From: RUG695 sp050943135
GTDB taxonomy: Bacteria > Planctomycetota > Planctomycetia > Pirellulales > Thermoguttaceae
Length of the DNA: 64,000 nt
Assembly: GCA_050943135.1 (NCBI GenBank)
Contig: JBMNOP010000002.1
Span: 1 to 64,000, forward strand
Reading direction: 5' to 3'
Numbering within the stretch: the stretch's first letter is position 1; every line of letters begins with the position of its first letter. Positions 63,703 through 64,000 of this stretch are shown piece after piece. The translations under genes and the position numbers were made by a program. Under the pieces are notes generated by a model. It saw only the letters and a list, made by a program, of their open reading frames with translations. It did no database searches and was not told the origin of the DNA.

Positions 63703-64000
63703 ATGGCAGTTAAGACTGTGTTTACTACCGGGGAAGCAGCGAAGATTTGCAAGGTTAGTCAGCAAACGATTATCCGCTGCTTTGATTCCGGTCAGCTGAA
63801 AGGATTCAGAGTCCCGGGGAGCCGGTTTCGGAGAATTCCAAGAGACCAACTCTTTGCTTTTATGAGAAACAACGGGATTCCGACCGACGCTCTTGAAAGC
63901 GGAAAACGAAAAATTCTCGTCGTCGACGACGATCGCGACCTGGTGGAACTTATCGTCGACGTTCTCGAACGAGATGGTCGTTTTGAAACCCGTTCGGTCA
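63703..64000 (+). CDS. HTH (excisionase/MerR-like) plus receiver-domain regulator (partial)
   Basis: Starts at 63703 with GAAGGAA upstream; the frame runs off the window (99 codons). Residues 6-55 (FTTGEAAKICKVSQQTIIRCFDSGQLKGFRVPGSRFRRIPRDQL) form an excisionase-type winged helix. From about 68 the CheY-like receiver begins: KILVVDDDRDLVELIVDVLERDG, with the acidic pocket residues DDD. The phosphorylation Asp lies outside the window. Response regulators with a DNA-binding head in front of the receiver are the reverse of the usual order and occur in planctomycetes and deltaproteobacteria. Confidence 0.8.
   Translation, partial: MAVKTVFTTGEAAKICKVSQQTIIRCFDSGQLKGFRVPGSRFRRIPRDQLFAFMRNNGIPTDALESGKRKILVVDDDRDLVELIVDVLERDGRFETRSV

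Noticed and set aside
1..64000. tRNA genes, rRNA genes and CRISPR arrays
   Set aside because: No cloverleaf-type GTTCGAATC context, no rRNA-like stretch and no regularly spaced short repeats were seen; the periodic repeats at 2.7-7.1 kb are coding Sel1 repeats.

Overview
The window looks like a chromosomal segment of a heterotrophic planctomycete, probably a gut- or rumen-type Pirellulales/Thermoguttaceae relative; that placement is inferred from gene content, not from a marker gene. The evidence is the mix of Tat-signal Gfo/Idh/MocA oxidoreductases and TIM-barrel isomerases, secreted esterases and a sialidase, a HzsA-related protein with two CxxCH motifs, a YdjY-domain protein, a cohesin/dockerin protein with a planctomycete-style N-terminal LEALEGR segment, and Sel1-repeat families. 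No rRNA, tRNA or CRISPR array was found.

Layout. 1-2.5 kb: accessory region with a partial DUF4062/TIR-like protein, two related membrane proteins (one with a GYF_2 domain), a DUF2513 protein and a decayed dockerin fragment. 2.7-7.5 kb: a tandem family of four secreted Sel1-repeat genes on the minus strand, with duplicated leader and terminator segments; one copy has a TAG in its signal peptide. 7.5-8.6 kb: prophage remnant (frameshifted GpA-type terminase followed by a gpW-like small gene). 8.6-9.8 kb: no intact gene, with insertion-sequence end debris. 9.8-23.5 kb: thioredoxin-like protein, Gfo/Idh enzymes, TIM-barrel isomerase, acetyl-xylan-esterase-like protein, sialidase, CE15-like glucuronoyl esterase and an O6-alkylguanine repair protein, with decayed beta-helix adhesin and IS5-family remnants between them. 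23.6-42.9 kb: mostly housekeeping and conserved genes (EF-G paralogue, arrestin-like/P-loop ATPase pair, LemA fusion, Fe-alcohol dehydrogenase, second AXE-like esterase, O-acetylhomoserine sulfhydrylase, HzsA-related protein, argJ, iscA-like, dnaJ-like, asnA, ROK kinase, queE). 40.2-41.2 kb and 43.0-47.4 kb: insertion-sequence graveyards around gmd and a second Tat-signal TIM-barrel isomerase. 47.5-54.1 kb: comF, then a five-gene minus-strand operon (SDR, aldo/keto reductase, ceramidase-like, DegT aminotransferase, Gfo/Idh). 54.3-64 kb: YdjY and cohesin/dockerin pair, acidic protein plus HD hydrolase pair, double-PpiC isomerase, large secreted alpha/beta hydrolase, an AT-rich island and a partial HTH-receiver regulator.

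How the genes fit together. The secreted and periplasmic set (two AXE-like esterases, CE15 esterase, sialidase, Tat-exported oxidoreductases and isomerases) fits deacetylation and debranching of plant or host glycans followed by sugar oxidation and isomerisation. ROK kinase and gmd link to intracellular sugar phosphate and GDP-sugar metabolism. The 48.5-54.1 kb operon combines dehydrogenase and PLP aminotransferase functions typical of amino-sugar or aminocyclitol chemistry, but its substrate cannot be read from sequence.

The most interesting candidates for uncharacterised systems are the arrestin-like/ATPase pair (25.9-27.3 kb), the acidic-protein/HD-hydrolase pair (56.7-58.5 kb), the five-gene amino-sugar-type operon, and the recurring IS right-end segment that sits directly in front of three unrelated genes.
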